A DNA stretch of 64,000 bases, from positions 1 through 64,000 of the forward strand of contig JADJCR010000002.1 of NCBI GenBank assembly GCA_016703125.1, in the 5' to 3' direction. Position 1 is the first letter of the stretch, and every line of letters starts with the position of its first letter. Shown here one piece after another: positions 35,926 to 46,801 of this stretch. The stretch is from Micrococcales bacterium. Its GTDB lineage: Bacteria; Actinomycetota; Actinomycetes; S36-B12; UBA10799. The position numbers and the translations under genes are program-made. The notes under the pieces were generated by a model, which was given only the letters and a program-made list of their open reading frames with translations, did not search any database and had not been told where the DNA came from.

Positions 35926-36693
35926 TCACGGCGTCCCGAAGCCGGCGTCGGTCAGGACCTTCTGTCCCTGTGGGCTGAGCACGTGGGCCTGGAACGCCTC
36001 CGCCAGGGTCGCGTTCGTGCTGGCCTCCAGCACGCCGATCGGGTAGATGTTCACGGCGTTGTCCGAAGCGGGGATCTCGACTCCCTCGACCGCGGCCCCG
36101 GCCGCCTGGACGTCGGTCACGTACACGACACCGGCGTCAGCCTCCCCCGACGACACCTTGCCGAGGACGTCGGCGACCGAGTTCTCCTCACTGACCGGCG
36201 CCAGGTCCACACCGGTGTTCTCCTCGACCGTCACGGTGGCCGCGCCGCAGGGCACCTGCGGGGCGCAGACGACGACCGTGGTGCCCGGGTCCGCCAACGA
36301 CGCGAACGAGGTGACACCGGCGGGGTTCCCCGGTGGGACCGCGATCTCCATCGAGTTGGTGGCGAAGACCTCCGACTCCCCCGCGATCAGCCCGTCGGAG
36401 ACCGCCTCGTCCATCGTGGCGGGGTCCGCGGAGGCGAACACGTCCGCCGGTGCCCCTTGCAGCAGTTGCGCCACCAGGTCGGAGGATCCACCGAAGGTGA
36501 ACGCGACCGTGGCTCCCGGGTGGCTCGCCTCGAACTGCTCGCCCAGCCGGGTGAACGTCTTCTGCAGCGACGCCGCGGCGAACACCGTCACCTGCGCCCC
36601 TGCGGGCGGGGGTTCGCCGGGGCCTGCATCGCCGGTGCATCCGGCCAGGAGTGCGAGCGCGGCGGACCATACATTCGCAGGTTTGCACGCAAT
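35926..36693 (-). CDS. modA: molybdate ABC transporter substrate-binding lipoprotein
   Basis: The body VTVFAAASLQKTFTRLGEQF, TFGGSSDLVAQLLQGAPADV, FATNSMEIAVP and VYVTDVQAAG is typical ModA, which captures molybdate or tungstate outside the membrane. A lipoprotein signal (SAALALLAGC, Cys codon ending at 36639) lies upstream in frame, but I find no ATG, GTG or TTG before it: the frame runs back to a TGA, and ATT at 36693 is the only weak option. The true start may be lost to an indel. No modB or modC is nearby, but a molybdopterin enzyme is encoded 2.6 kb away. Confidence 0.8.
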   Translation of the reverse strand: MACKPANVWSAALALLAGCTGDAGPGEPPPAGAQVTVFAAASLQKTFTRLGEQFEASHPGATVAFTFGGSSDLVAQLLQGAPADVFASADPATMDEAVSDGLIAGESEVFATNSMEIAVPPGNPAGVTSFASLADPGTTVVVCAPQVPCGAATVTVEENTGVDLAPVSEENSVADVLGKVSSGEADAGVVYVTDVQAAGAAVEGVEIPASDNAVNIYPIGVLEASTNATLAEAFQAHVLSPQGQKVLTDAGFGTP

Positions 36694-36747
36694 TGCGGCC
36701 TTGGCACCGCAGGTGCGTCATACGTGCCATGGCCGGTGCGGCCGGGC

Positions 36748-37095
36748 TCACGCGTCCTGCGGACTCCTCCCCAGCGCGGCGAGGGCCGCGAGCACCGCAA
36801 GGTCGGCGACCACAAGCACCAGCCCCCAGCCCGGGTAGCCGGAGCGCGCTCGGGGCCAGGGCCGCACCGATGAAGACCAGGACCTCCACGCCGGTGCGCA
36901 CGGCCGGGTGCAGCGCGACCCGCGCCTTCGGGGAGAGGAAGACCCCCCACACCGCGGCGACCAGCAAGGCCACCGCGATCCCGGCGAGCACGCCCACCGC
37001 GCCACCGCCGGCCATCGCGTACCCCCACGCGAAGTACCCGCCAGCATCGTCAGCTCCAGGGCGAACCGGATCGCAAGCACCGCGGGCAGCGTCAT
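36748..37095 (-). pseudogene. YrdB-type DUF2568 membrane protein, frameshifted
   Basis: From ATG 37095 the protein reads MTLPAVLAIRFALELTMLAG. The next segment (FAWGYAMAGGGAVGVLAGIA ... VFLSPKARVALHPAVRTGVE) is in a second frame, and the end (GYPGWGLVLVVADLAVLAAL, then GRSPQDA) returns to the first. Together they give a normal four-helix DUF2568 protein of about 115 residues, so two compensating indels are present. Function of the family is unknown. The ATG overlaps the stop of the fucosidase gene in the order GGCTGATGACG, suggesting coupling. Confidence 0.75.
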
Positions 37096-38572
37096 CAGCC
37101 CTCCCACCGCGCGGTCGGGCCGAGTTCCAGCGCGTACGCGGCGCTGACAGGCACGCGCGCGGGCAGGGTGATGACCGGCATGCCGTCACCAGCACGCACC
37201 GGCAGGCCTCATCCACCCCGAGCATCCGCACGGTCGGCGCCGCCACGGTCACCCCGCGCAGCCCGACCTCCCGCACCCCCGGCGGGTCGATCAGCAGCGC
37301 GTACACGCAATCGTCGCGGGTGGTGAACCGCACCTGGGTGCCCTCGGTCGTGGTCGTCGCGGCGACCTCCCACGGCCGGGTGCCGTAGATGGCCGGACCG
37401 TTCACGGCCAGCCAGGCCCCCAGGCCTCGCAGCGGCACCTGCTGTTCCTCGGGGATGTGGCCGTCGGGTTGCGGGCCGATACCGATCAGGAGGTTGCCGT
37501 TCTTGGAGACCACGTCGCACACCATCCGGATCACCTCCGTGGCCGTGATGATGTCCTCGGGCCGCTCGTTGCGGTTGGCGCCGAAGGAGTGCCCGACCCC
37601 TCGGGTCGCCTCCCACTTCTTCGTCTGGATGTCGCCGAACGACGCGTACTCCGGCGTGCGGAAGTCGTAGTGCGTGGAGGCGGGGAACGTCAGGCTCTTC
37701 GCGTCCTCGGGGAGCATCTTCCACCCCGCCTGGATCAGCGATCCCACCCCGCGCACCAAGGCGTCGGCGAGCGGGTTCCGCGCCATCTCGGGCTGGAGCC
37801 AGCGGTCGTTGACCACGCCGTCCGGCACCGTGTTGTAGTACTCGGCGAACAGCGCTGCCAGATCGCCCTTGGGCGGCCAGCAGATGTCGTTCCAGAGCAC
37901 GGATGGTGCGTACCGCTCGATCAGCTCGCGCACATGGCCGGTCGCGTACTGCGCGTAGTCCTCCCCAGGTGGCACCGCCAGCGCTGAGTCGGCGGGATTC
38001 GCCAGTAAGGCGTCGTTGAACGGCCAGTCGTAGCCCCCGGAGTAGTACAGGCCCATCCGCATACCACGCTCGCGCACGGCAGCCGTCACATCTCCCACGA
38101 GGTCGCGGCGGGCGTGGTAGTGCCCCTTGCGGGGATGCGCGAGGTCGGAAGGCCAGAGGGTGAAGCCATCGTGGTGCTTGGTCGTCAGCACCACGTACTG
38201 GGCACCCGCGGCCTGGCACACCTCCGCCAGCGCGTCAAGGTCGGCGCCCGCGGAGCGCCCATCGAAGTCGCCGATGAAGTCGTCGTAGCCGAACTGGGGG
38301 CCGAAGGTGTCGCGGTGGTGCCGCCACGTCGGGCTGCCCTCGATCCGCATGCTGTTGGAGTACCACTCCGCGTACGGGTTGTTGCGCAGCATGGCTTCTG
38401 GGCCCTGGGTGCGCAGCATCTCCTGGATGTCCGGGACCTGCGGCGCCCACCCGGGCACTGAATACAGCCCCCAGTGCAGGAACACACCGACCTTCGCGTC
38501 GTGGTACCACGCGGGGACCTGGTGCTCTGAGACCGACTCCCATGTGGGCTGGTAGGGCGAGGTCGGCGGCAG
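37095..38572 (-). pseudogene. GH29 alpha-L-fucosidase, frameshifted near the 3' end
   Basis: Family GH29 retaining fucosidase. Visible blocks are YQPTWESVSEHQVPAWYHDA, GVFLHWGLYSVPGWAP, AQYVVLTTKHHDGFTLWPS, MGLYYSGGYDWPF and the nucleophile region PSVLWNDICWP. The main frame runs to VDEACRCVLV and then needs one base to continue to MPVITLPARVPVSAAYALEL and a stop at 37095-37097. The start is uncertain: the frame is open upstream and CTG at 38572 is the closest candidate. No signal peptide is visible, so it is probably intracellular. Divergent from a TetR gene. Confidence 0.82.
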
Positions 38573-38712
38573 CGAAGGGGAGGTTCGGCCTGCGCGCAGC
38601 GAGCGGCGCCGCCATCCGCCTGCGGCCCCCGGATCGCATCAGGTCTCTGGGTGACCGCCGAATCGTGGCCCGCGTCCAGCACGGGGCCTGCTTCGGGCCT
38701 TGCTTAAGTGGT

Positions 38713-38723
38713 GTATGCCATAC
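38713..38723. promoter_or_regulatory. perfect palindrome GTATG-C-CATAC, candidate TetR operator
   Basis: An 11-base perfect inverted repeat lies 7 bases before the ATG of the TetR gene and between it and the divergent fucosidase. The AT-rich core could overlap the -10 region. Autoregulation by the adjacent TetR is the usual pattern; binding itself is inferred. Confidence 0.5.
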
Positions 38724-38730
38724 TCCAGAT

Positions 38731-39299
38731 ATGGCTGCTGGTACCCGCGACCGCATGCTGGACAGCACGGTGACCCTCATGCAGCAGCGTGGGGCGAATG
38801 CGGTCACCGTGGACGCGGTCCTCGCGCACAGTGGAGCGCCGCGCGGCTCGGTGTACCACCACTTCCCCGGCGGGCGCGACGAGATGATCCTCGCAGCGGT
38901 GACCCGCGCGGGCGACAACATCTCCGCGATGCTGTCACGGTCCGTGGCCGACGGCGACGCCGCGGATGCCATCACCGCCTTCATCGGCTTCTGGAAGACG
39001 ACGATGCGCGAGTCGGACTACACGTCGGGGTGCCCGGTCATGGCGCTGGCCGTAGACAGGCGCAGTGACATCCCGGCTGCCGGTGAGACCGTCCGCATCA
39101 TCTTCACCCGCTGGCTCAAGGCGCTGGAACGCAAACTGGTCGCCGAAGGCCGAACCCGTGCGCAGGCCCGGCGCCTGGCGACCGTCACCGTCGCGGCGAT
39201 TGAGGGAGCACTGATCCTCTCCCGCACCACAAACAGCGTCCGGCCCCTCGAGGACGTGGCGACCGAGCTCCAGCACCTACTCCGGCCCGAGGAGACAGA

Positions 39300-39303
<4 letters not shown>
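38731..39303 (+). CDS. TetR/AcrR-family regulator
   Basis: 190 residues from ATG 38731 (MAAGTRDRMLDSTVTLMQQR). The N-terminal helix-turn-helix has the TetR signature (GANAVTVDAVLAHSGAPRGS, VYHHFPGGRDEMILAAV). The ligand domain contains GCPVMALAVDRR, as in the YxaF/LmrA-like group. The stop overlaps the ATG of the molybdopterin oxidoreductase by 4 bp, so it probably controls and is co-expressed with that enzyme. The upstream frame is open, but the HTH begins here and the palindrome lies directly before it. Confidence 0.9.
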
Positions 39304-41558
<2,255 letters not shown>

Positions 41559-41582
41559 ATCCCCCGCAGGGACCACGACTGA

Positions 41583-41603
41583 TTCAGCCCCAGCGCGGCT
41601 GAA
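41583..41603. terminator. hairpin after the molybdopterin oxidoreductase gene
   Basis: TTCAGCC (41583-41589) pairs perfectly with GGCTGAA (41597-41603) around a seven-base loop, 24 bp after the stop codon. It lies between convergent genes. There is no T tract, so termination is inferred. Confidence 0.5.
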
Positions 41604-41613
41604 CCGCTCAGGC

Positions 41614-42099
41614 TCAGCGTTTCGACACCCGCTCGCAGTCCCTGGCCACGCGATCCCGGCGGTCGGCCACCACCCGGTCATCACCGGCCCCGCACTTCAC
41701 CACATCCCGCACGCCGTCGCGGCTGCGGATCGTGTCGTCCCCCGCACCTGCGATCAGCCGGTCCTTACCTTTGCCGCCGGTCAGGCAGTCGGCGCCACCC
41801 AGTCCGCGTAGGACGTCCCTGCCACCCAGGCCACTGATCCGGTCCCCCTTGGCGGTCCCGCGCAGGCGATCGGCCTTCTTCGTGCCCTTGATGGCGTTGG
41901 CGCACGCCTTGACCACCGGGGTGGCGGCTGGGACCTCCGCACTCACGACGCTGGCGTTGTCAGCCGTGTTGGGGTCCGGCAGGTCGGAGGACACCGTCGC
42001 ACTGGAGGCGAGTACCCCCTGCTGCCAGTGCTCCAGAGTAACCTGCAGCGATCGAGGCAGTCGGGCGCTGGCGGACAAGCCCGCCCTTCGTGGGGCCAA
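41614..42099 (-). pseudogene. C-terminal fragment of a secreted calcium-binding (RTX-like) protein
   Basis: 161 codons. The end carries RTX/hemolysin-type repeats (GTAKGDRISGLGGRDVLRGL, GGKGKDRLIAGAGDDTI, CGAGDDRVVADRRDRV) with paired cysteines typical of small actinobacterial calcium-binding surface proteins. Before it is the tail of a DUF11-like repeat (SATVSSDLPDPNTADNASVV). The first 30 codons carry no signal peptide and look random, so this is the 3' end of a longer exported protein whose 5' part is gone or out of frame. Confidence 0.6.
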
Positions 42100-42115
42100 C
42101 TGCCCGGGACGCCGG

Positions 42116-42577
42116 TTACGCGCGCTTCATCAGGTAGTCCGTGACGGTTGGCCAGTCGGGGAACTCCTTGGAACCGAACGCGATGACCTCGCCCTCGAAC
42201 CCGTCCGTCCCGTTCTTCTGCGGACGGTCGTCGACGAGGAAGTCGCCGCGGTTCAGGTTCTTGTGGTGGGACAGTATGAGTCGCTTGTAGGCCGGGGTGC
42301 CTTCTTCAATCCCCAGATGGAGTTGGACCCACTCGACCTTGTGCTGCCACGCCGAGGGGTTGAGCCAGGGGGCAGTGGACAAGATGTAGATGTCGAAGTG
42401 CTTGGACAGCTCCCGGAAGGCGTCCAGCGCCCCGGCCATGGGTGGCATGAGAGCGAACACACCAGGCATCTCGTCCTCCCGGTCCTTGTACAAGGCCAGG
42501 ACGTCCGGGGCGATGTTCTCGAGGTGGGCCGTGAAGTCCACCAGGGTGTTGTCCATGTCGATGTAGAGCGTCTTCAC
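42116..42577 (-). CDS. 5'(3')-deoxyribonucleotidase-like HAD phosphatase
   Basis: 153 residues, close to bacterial NT5C-type enzymes that dephosphorylate deoxynucleoside monophosphates. HAD motif I is DMDNTLVDF (residues 7-15), motif II is STAPW, and motif IV lies in FLVDDRPQKNG. Cytosolic, single domain. The ATG at 42577 follows a GGGGAGA ribosome site. It probably forms its own transcript between the RTX fragment and a hydrolase gene. The substrate range is inferred from family resemblance. Confidence 0.85.
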   Translation of the reverse strand: MKTLYIDMDNTLVDFTAHLENIAPDVLALYKDREDEMPGVFALMPPMAGALDAFRELSKHFDIYILSTAPWLNPSAWQHKVEWVQLHLGIEEGTPAYKRLILSHHKNLNRGDFLVDDRPQKNGTDGFEGEVIAFGSKEFPDWPTVTDYLMKRA

Positions 42578-42628
42578 GCGATCTCCCCTCTTGCACGACC
42601 ATCGTCTCAGGGGGGTGCGACAAACACG

Positions 42629-43561
42629 TCAGAGCGCGTCGGCCAGGGCCGTGCGCCCCGTCAGAACGTCCTCACGCAGGATGCGCAGCGTTCGCTCCGG
42701 TTCCTCGAGGGCGGGGCTGTGAGCGGACTGCGGGAACGTGTAGAAGCCGACCCGCGGACCCCGAAAATCACCTGCGTAGGCCCTGGCCAGGTCATACGAG
42801 ACGGTGTGGTCGTACTTCCCGTGCAGGTAGTAGGCAGGCAGTGGGAGGCCCGGAACCAGCCGGGTCAGATCGGTGCTCAGCATCGCGTCCCACAGGCCTG
42901 ACCGGCGGGAGAACACCTTGCCCCGCCAGAGGTTGACCTTCTCGCGGGGGGTGCCCACCCCTAGACCGTGCATCGCCTTGTCCCGAAGCGCCTCGTACGC
43001 CGCCGGCAGCGGGACACCTTCCCCGACCGGAGCCGCCTCCAGCCGCCGGACCATGCGCTGGTCACCTCGCGCTTGGTAGGCAGCAAGCAGGTACCGGTAA
43101 CTCTCCTGCTCCGAGCGCAGTTGGTGGGTGATCTGGCCCATCCCGGTATAGGTGCGGAACAACTCCGGTGACGCCGCTGCCGCCTGCAGCCCGATGAAAC
43201 TGCCCCACGAATGCCCCATCAGGTGCACCCGGTCCACCGAGAAGCGACGGCGCAGGTACTGCGTCACCTCCAGGGTGTCCGCGATGAACCGCTCGACCGT
43301 CATCGACTCCCTACGCACCGCACTGCTGTAGGACAGACCCGCCCCCCGCTGCTCCCACCACACGACCGTGAACAGGTCCTCCATTCCTGTGGGGTAGCGC
43401 CGGGTGAGCCAGAACTCGGGCATGCCCGGACCGCCATGCACAAAGAGCAGTACCGGACGGCCGGGCGAACTGCCGCTGATGAACATGCCCTGCGGCACCC
43501 CACCGATGGCCACCCGGACCTTCTCGGCGCGGCCGGCGGACCGCGGAGCAGAGAACATCAC
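42629..43561 (-). CDS. alpha/beta hydrolase, proline iminopeptidase-like
   Basis: 310 residues with the oxyanion segment HGGPG (near residue 42), WEQRGAGLS, the nucleophile elbow GHSWGS and a C-terminal SAHSPALEEPE with the catalytic His. The HGGPG plus GHSWG combination fits peptidase family S33 (proline iminopeptidase or related), though an esterase role is possible. No signal peptide. Divergent from the WS/DGAT acyltransferase gene, sharing an 87 bp promoter region. Confidence 0.82.
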   Translation of the reverse strand: MMFSAPRSAGRAEKVRVAIGGVPQGMFISGSSPGRPVLLFVHGGPGMPEFWLTRRYPTGMEDLFTVVWWEQRGAGLSYSSAVRRESMTVERFIADTLEVTQYLRRRFSVDRVHLMGHSWGSFIGLQAAAASPELFRTYTGMGQITHQLRSEQESYRYLLAAYQARGDQRMVRRLEAAPVGEGVPLPAAYEALRDKAMHGLGVGTPREKVNLWRGKVFSRRSGLWDAMLSTDLTRLVPGLPLPAYYLHGKYDHTVSYDLARAYAGDFRGPRVGFYTFPQSAHSPALEEPERTLRILREDVLTGRTALADAL

Positions 43562-43648
43562 GGCCGATCGTAACCGTGGTGGCGACGTGCACGCCCGCGC
43601 CTCAGGACTGTTCCGCGGGGTAGCCTCGCGGCCAGGAGGTGGCGAGGC

Positions 43649-44992
43649 GTGAACCGGCGCACGATGTCAGCGGTGGACCATGCCTGGTACCGCATGGACA
43701 CCCCCGAGAACCTGATGATGGTGCACGCCATCATGTGGACCGATGATCCCCTCGACTGGGACGCGGTGCGCAGCGAGGTGGGTGACCGCATGCTCGAGCG
43801 GTTCCCCAAGTTCCGGCAGCACCCGGTACCCCCGTCGATCCCCTTCGGCCGCGCAGGCTGGGAGGACGACCCGGACTTCGACATCGAGCGACACCTCATC
43901 CGGCACCGACTCCCGGACCCCGGAGACGAGGCGATCTTCGCCGCGTACATCTCCAGCCAGATCCCCTTGGCCCTGGACCCGGCCCATCCCATGTGGCAGG
44001 TGCACTTCATCGACGGCTACGGCACCGGGTCGGCACTGCTCTTCCGCATGCACCACAGCATCTCCGACGGCATCACTTTGACCCGGGTCTTGCTGTCCCT
44101 GACCACCACGGGCACCCAGCACGCCGGCTTCGCGGAGCCACAGCCGGCCCGCGGAGCACTGGAGCAAGTGACCGGGCTGACGCTGGGCATCGCCGACCAG
44201 GGGCTGCGGACGGTGCGCAAACCGACCCGGTTGATCGGCGCGGCGAACGCCACCCTGCGCGGTACCCGGCGCTTGGTGCACCTTGCGATGATCCCGCGGA
44301 AACCACGCAGCGCCCTCGCCGGCGAGGTCGGCGCGGCCAAGCAGGTCAGATGGACCGAACAGTGGCCGCTGCCGGACATCAAACGGATCAGCCGCGGTGC
44401 CGGCGTGACCGTCAACGACGTGCTCCTGTCCGTACTGGCCGATGCTCTGGGCCGCTACCTGCGGGAGGAGGGCACGCCCCTGGACAGCGTGCGGGTCATG
44501 GTCCCGGTGAACCTCCGGCCACTTGACGAGCCCTTGACCACCGACTTGGGCAACGTGTTCGGGGAGTACGTCGTCACGCTGCCGACCGGCGAGATGACAC
44601 CGGCCGATCGCCTCCAGCGGATGCACTCGATCATCGAGGAGTTGAAGGGCTCCCCGGAGGCGTTCGTCGCCTACCTCACCCTGATCGCGATCGGGTGGAT
44701 GCCGGACCCGGTCGAGGATCTGTCGACACGGCTGTTCTCCGGCAAGGTGGTGGCGACGGTGAGCAACGTGCCCGGGCCGAAGGAGCAGGTCCACCTGGCC
44801 GGAACGCCGGTGTCCGGGATCATCGGCTGGGTGCCTGGCGCTGCGGATGTCGGCCTGGGCGTGTCCATGTTCTCCTACACCGACCGGGTGCTCATGGGGC
44901 TCATCGCCGACGCCCGGTTGATCCCCGACCTCGACCGCCTGGCTGCCCACCTGGTGGCCGGTTTGGACGATCTCAGGGCCGCGACGGTCTGA
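43649..44992 (+). CDS. wax ester synthase/diacylglycerol acyltransferase (WS/DGAT)
   Basis: 447 residues from a GTG with AGGAGGTGGCGAG before it. The acyltransferase motif HHxxxDG is intact (MHHSISDGITL), and the C-terminal DUF1298 region shows the VSNVPGP block (ATVSNVPGPKEQVHLAGTPV). The first residues (MSAVDHAWYRMDTPENLMMV) are the family N-terminus. These enzymes make triacylglycerol or wax esters from acyl-CoA at the inner membrane face, a storage pathway common in actinobacteria. Confidence 0.93.
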   Translation: MNRRTMSAVDHAWYRMDTPENLMMVHAIMWTDDPLDWDAVRSEVGDRMLERFPKFRQHPVPPSIPFGRAGWEDDPDFDIERHLIRHRLPDPGDEAIFAAYISSQIPLALDPAHPMWQVHFIDGYGTGSALLFRMHHSISDGITLTRVLLSLTTTGTQHAGFAEPQPARGALEQVTGLTLGIADQGLRTVRKPTRLIGAANATLRGTRRLVHLAMIPRKPRSALAGEVGAAKQVRWTEQWPLPDIKRISRGAGVTVNDVLLSVLADALGRYLREEGTPLDSVRVMVPVNLRPLDEPLTTDLGNVFGEYVVTLPTGEMTPADRLQRMHSIIEELKGSPEAFVAYLTLIAIGWMPDPVEDLSTRLFSGKVVATVSNVPGPKEQVHLAGTPVSGIIGWVPGAADVGLGVSMFSYTDRVLMGLIADARLIPDLDRLAAHLVAGLDDLRAATV

Positions 44993-45008
44993 CCGCCGGG
45001 CTGTTCTC

Positions 45009-45863
45009 CTAGCCCTGCATCAGTTCCTGCAGGTAGAGCCCGCGGTGCACGTCGAGTTCGTGCGACCTGCCGGACCGGACCACATGCGCGAACTCCTCCG
45101 CGATGGTCACCATGATCTCGGCCCTTTCGCCGTCGTCACGGGGGGGTGCGGACAGGATGCCCCCGGGCCCGAAGACGTCGAGGTCCCACAGGTCCCCCGG
45201 CACCACCGACGAGATGCACGCCTGCCCGATCGCGCCACCTTCGTGGACCGTGGTCACTGACACCACGTTCAGCGGGTCGCCGGTGAAGGAGATCGAGTCG
45301 ATGCGCCCACCCACGGCGTCCATCAGGTCCAGGACATGCGGACCGACGTCGAGCACGGCCCCCTCCCGCAGGCGCCACGGGGTCGCGAAGGGACTGCCGG
45401 GAAGGAATGCCCCCGAGACGAACGACGTGCGCAGGCCGGTCACGGCGAAGTCGCGCACTTCGGCGAGGAAATGCCGGATGCGCGAGGAGTATCGCTTGCT
45501 GAGCATCAACTGGGTCGGCACTCCGGCGGCGTCGATCGAGCCCACCATCGCGCGGGCATCGGCCAGCGTGAGTGCGATCGGCTTCTCGAGCAGCAGCGGC
45601 TTGCCGGCCGCCGCTGCGACGGGCGCCAACTGTGCCTGCACATCCGGAGGGACCGCGAAAGCGACGGCGTCACAGTGCCGCAGGAAGTCGTCGAAGTCGT
45701 CGGTGCCGTGCGCGCCGTATTGCTGCGACAGCTGCGTCGCCGCATCGCGCCGTCGGCCGTACACAGCCGAGAGGGTGGTGTAGGGACCGGCGGCCATCAA
45801 CGGTGCGTGGAGGATGCCCGCCCAGGGCCCAGCCCCGGCCACGCCCACGCGAATCGGATCCAT
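45009..45863 (-). CDS. Gfo/Idh/MocA-family oxidoreductase
   Basis: 284 residues. The N-terminal Rossmann fold has GVAGAGPWAG, and the family motif is EKPIALT (residues about 95-101, in PLLLEKPIALTLADARAM). The C-terminal alpha/beta domain includes GAVLDVGPHVLDLMDAVGG with the conserved Asp/His pair. It is an NAD(P)-dependent dehydrogenase, usually acting on sugars or inositols; the substrate cannot be told. Slightly short of the usual 330 residues, with no visible break. Confidence 0.88.
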   Translation of the reverse strand: MDPIRVGVAGAGPWAGILHAPLMAAGPYTTLSAVYGRRRDAATQLSQQYGAHGTDDFDDFLRHCDAVAFAVPPDVQAQLAPVAAAAGKPLLLEKPIALTLADARAMVGSIDAAGVPTQLMLSKRYSSRIRHFLAEVRDFAVTGLRTSFVSGAFLPGSPFATPWRLREGAVLDVGPHVLDLMDAVGGRIDSISFTGDPLNVVSVTTVHEGGAIGQACISSVVPGDLWDLDVFGPGGILSAPPRDDGERAEIMVTIAEEFAHVVRSGRSHELDVHRGLYLQELMQG

Positions 45864-45894
45864 GCCAGGGATTGTGCCGCACGTGACCGCGGCC

Positions 45895-46305
45895 TCACGC
45901 GGCCAGAGGGCTCCCGGGGATGTTCCGGGCGACGGTGAACACCGCGAACGCGATCCCCCAGGCCACGGCCCAGCGCGACCCCGGCCGCCGGAACACGGCG
46001 TAGATCAGGAACAGGATGCCGGGGATGAGCAAGGCGTTGTGCCCGATCGACTCGGCGACGTTGCCGTGCGTGAGGTCGTGCAGGCCCCGCAGGGACCCGC
46101 AACCGGGACAGTCCACTCCGAGCAGGGCGCGAGTCGGGCACACGGCCCAGGAGCCGGACTGGTGCGGGTCCCGAACGGACAACGCCACCGCGAGGGCCAC
46201 GACGAGGCCCAGCGGCACGAGACCCGGTCCCAACCGATCGACGATGCCGGCTGGACGCACAGCTGTGTGTCCAGCCGACACTCGGGTCGATTCCGGCGCG
46301 GGCAT
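45895..46305 (-). CDS. DUF2752 membrane protein
   Basis: 136 residues with the DUF2752 core CPTRALLGVDCPGCGSLRGL followed by HDLTHGNVAESIGHNALLIP and three hydrophobic helices. The conserved Cys pair (CPGCG) is present. Function is unknown; the family is a small integral membrane protein found often beside CD225/dispanin genes in actinobacteria, as here. It is 16 bp from the upstream CD225 gene and probably in one transcript with it. Confidence 0.88.
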   Translation of the reverse strand: MPAPESTRVSAGHTAVRPAGIVDRLGPGLVPLGLVVALAVALSVRDPHQSGSWAVCPTRALLGVDCPGCGSLRGLHDLTHGNVAESIGHNALLIPGILFLIYAVFRRPGSRWAVAWGIAFAVFTVARNIPGSPLAA

Positions 46306-46321
46306 TGCGGAGGCCTTCGGC

Positions 46322-46654
46322 TCAGTAGCTGCTGGACTCCGCGAGCACGCCCAAGAACACCACGAAGACGAGGTACCCCACGATCGCGATCACACCGACC
46401 GCGGCGGCCCAGATGCTCCACTTCTTGGCATTGTCAGCCGCCCGCTGCGCCTCGGCGTATTGACCGGTCGCGTACAGAGAGTCGACCTTGCTCGCGTTGA
46501 CAATGGCGACGATGCCGAAGGGCAGACAGCAGAACAGGGTAGTGAGGATCGCCCACACCAGGTTGTTGTCAGGCTTCGGCTGCATCCCCATCGGCTGGCC
46601 GCCCATCGAGCCGGGCGGAGGGGGAGGCGGTGGGGGAGGTGCGTTGTAGGACAT
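46322..46654 (-). CDS. CD225/dispanin-family membrane protein
   Basis: 110 residues. The N-terminus is proline-rich (nine prolines after MSYNA), then the CD225 domain: LVWAILTTLFCCLPFGIVAI, VNASKVDSLYATGQYAEAQR, ADNAKKWS and a second hydrophobic helix. The double Cys and the re-entrant plus transmembrane layout match the family (relatives of interferon-induced transmembrane proteins). The bacterial role is unknown. Likely operon with the DUF2752 gene downstream. Confidence 0.9.
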   Translation of the reverse strand: MSYNAPPPPPPPPPGSMGGQPMGMQPKPDNNLVWAILTTLFCCLPFGIVAIVNASKVDSLYATGQYAEAQRAADNAKKWSIWAAAVGVIAIVGYLVFVVFLGVLAESSSY

Positions 46655-46801
46655 TGTTGCGACCTCTCATGCGTCGGGGACTGCTGCTGCTTGGGCCAAC
46701 CCTAGCAACGTGCGGGCACAAAACCCCTGATGAGCGGATGCCGGGGTGCTGCGGCCACTTTCCCTATGCTCACGGCATGAGCCGCTCGGCGAGGACCCGC
46801 G

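Noticed and set aside
36188..38485. 765-codon minus-strand open frame
   Set aside because: It runs through the fucosidase, the middle of the DUF2568 gene and an off-frame part of modA. The domain content shows three separate genes joined by frameshifts.
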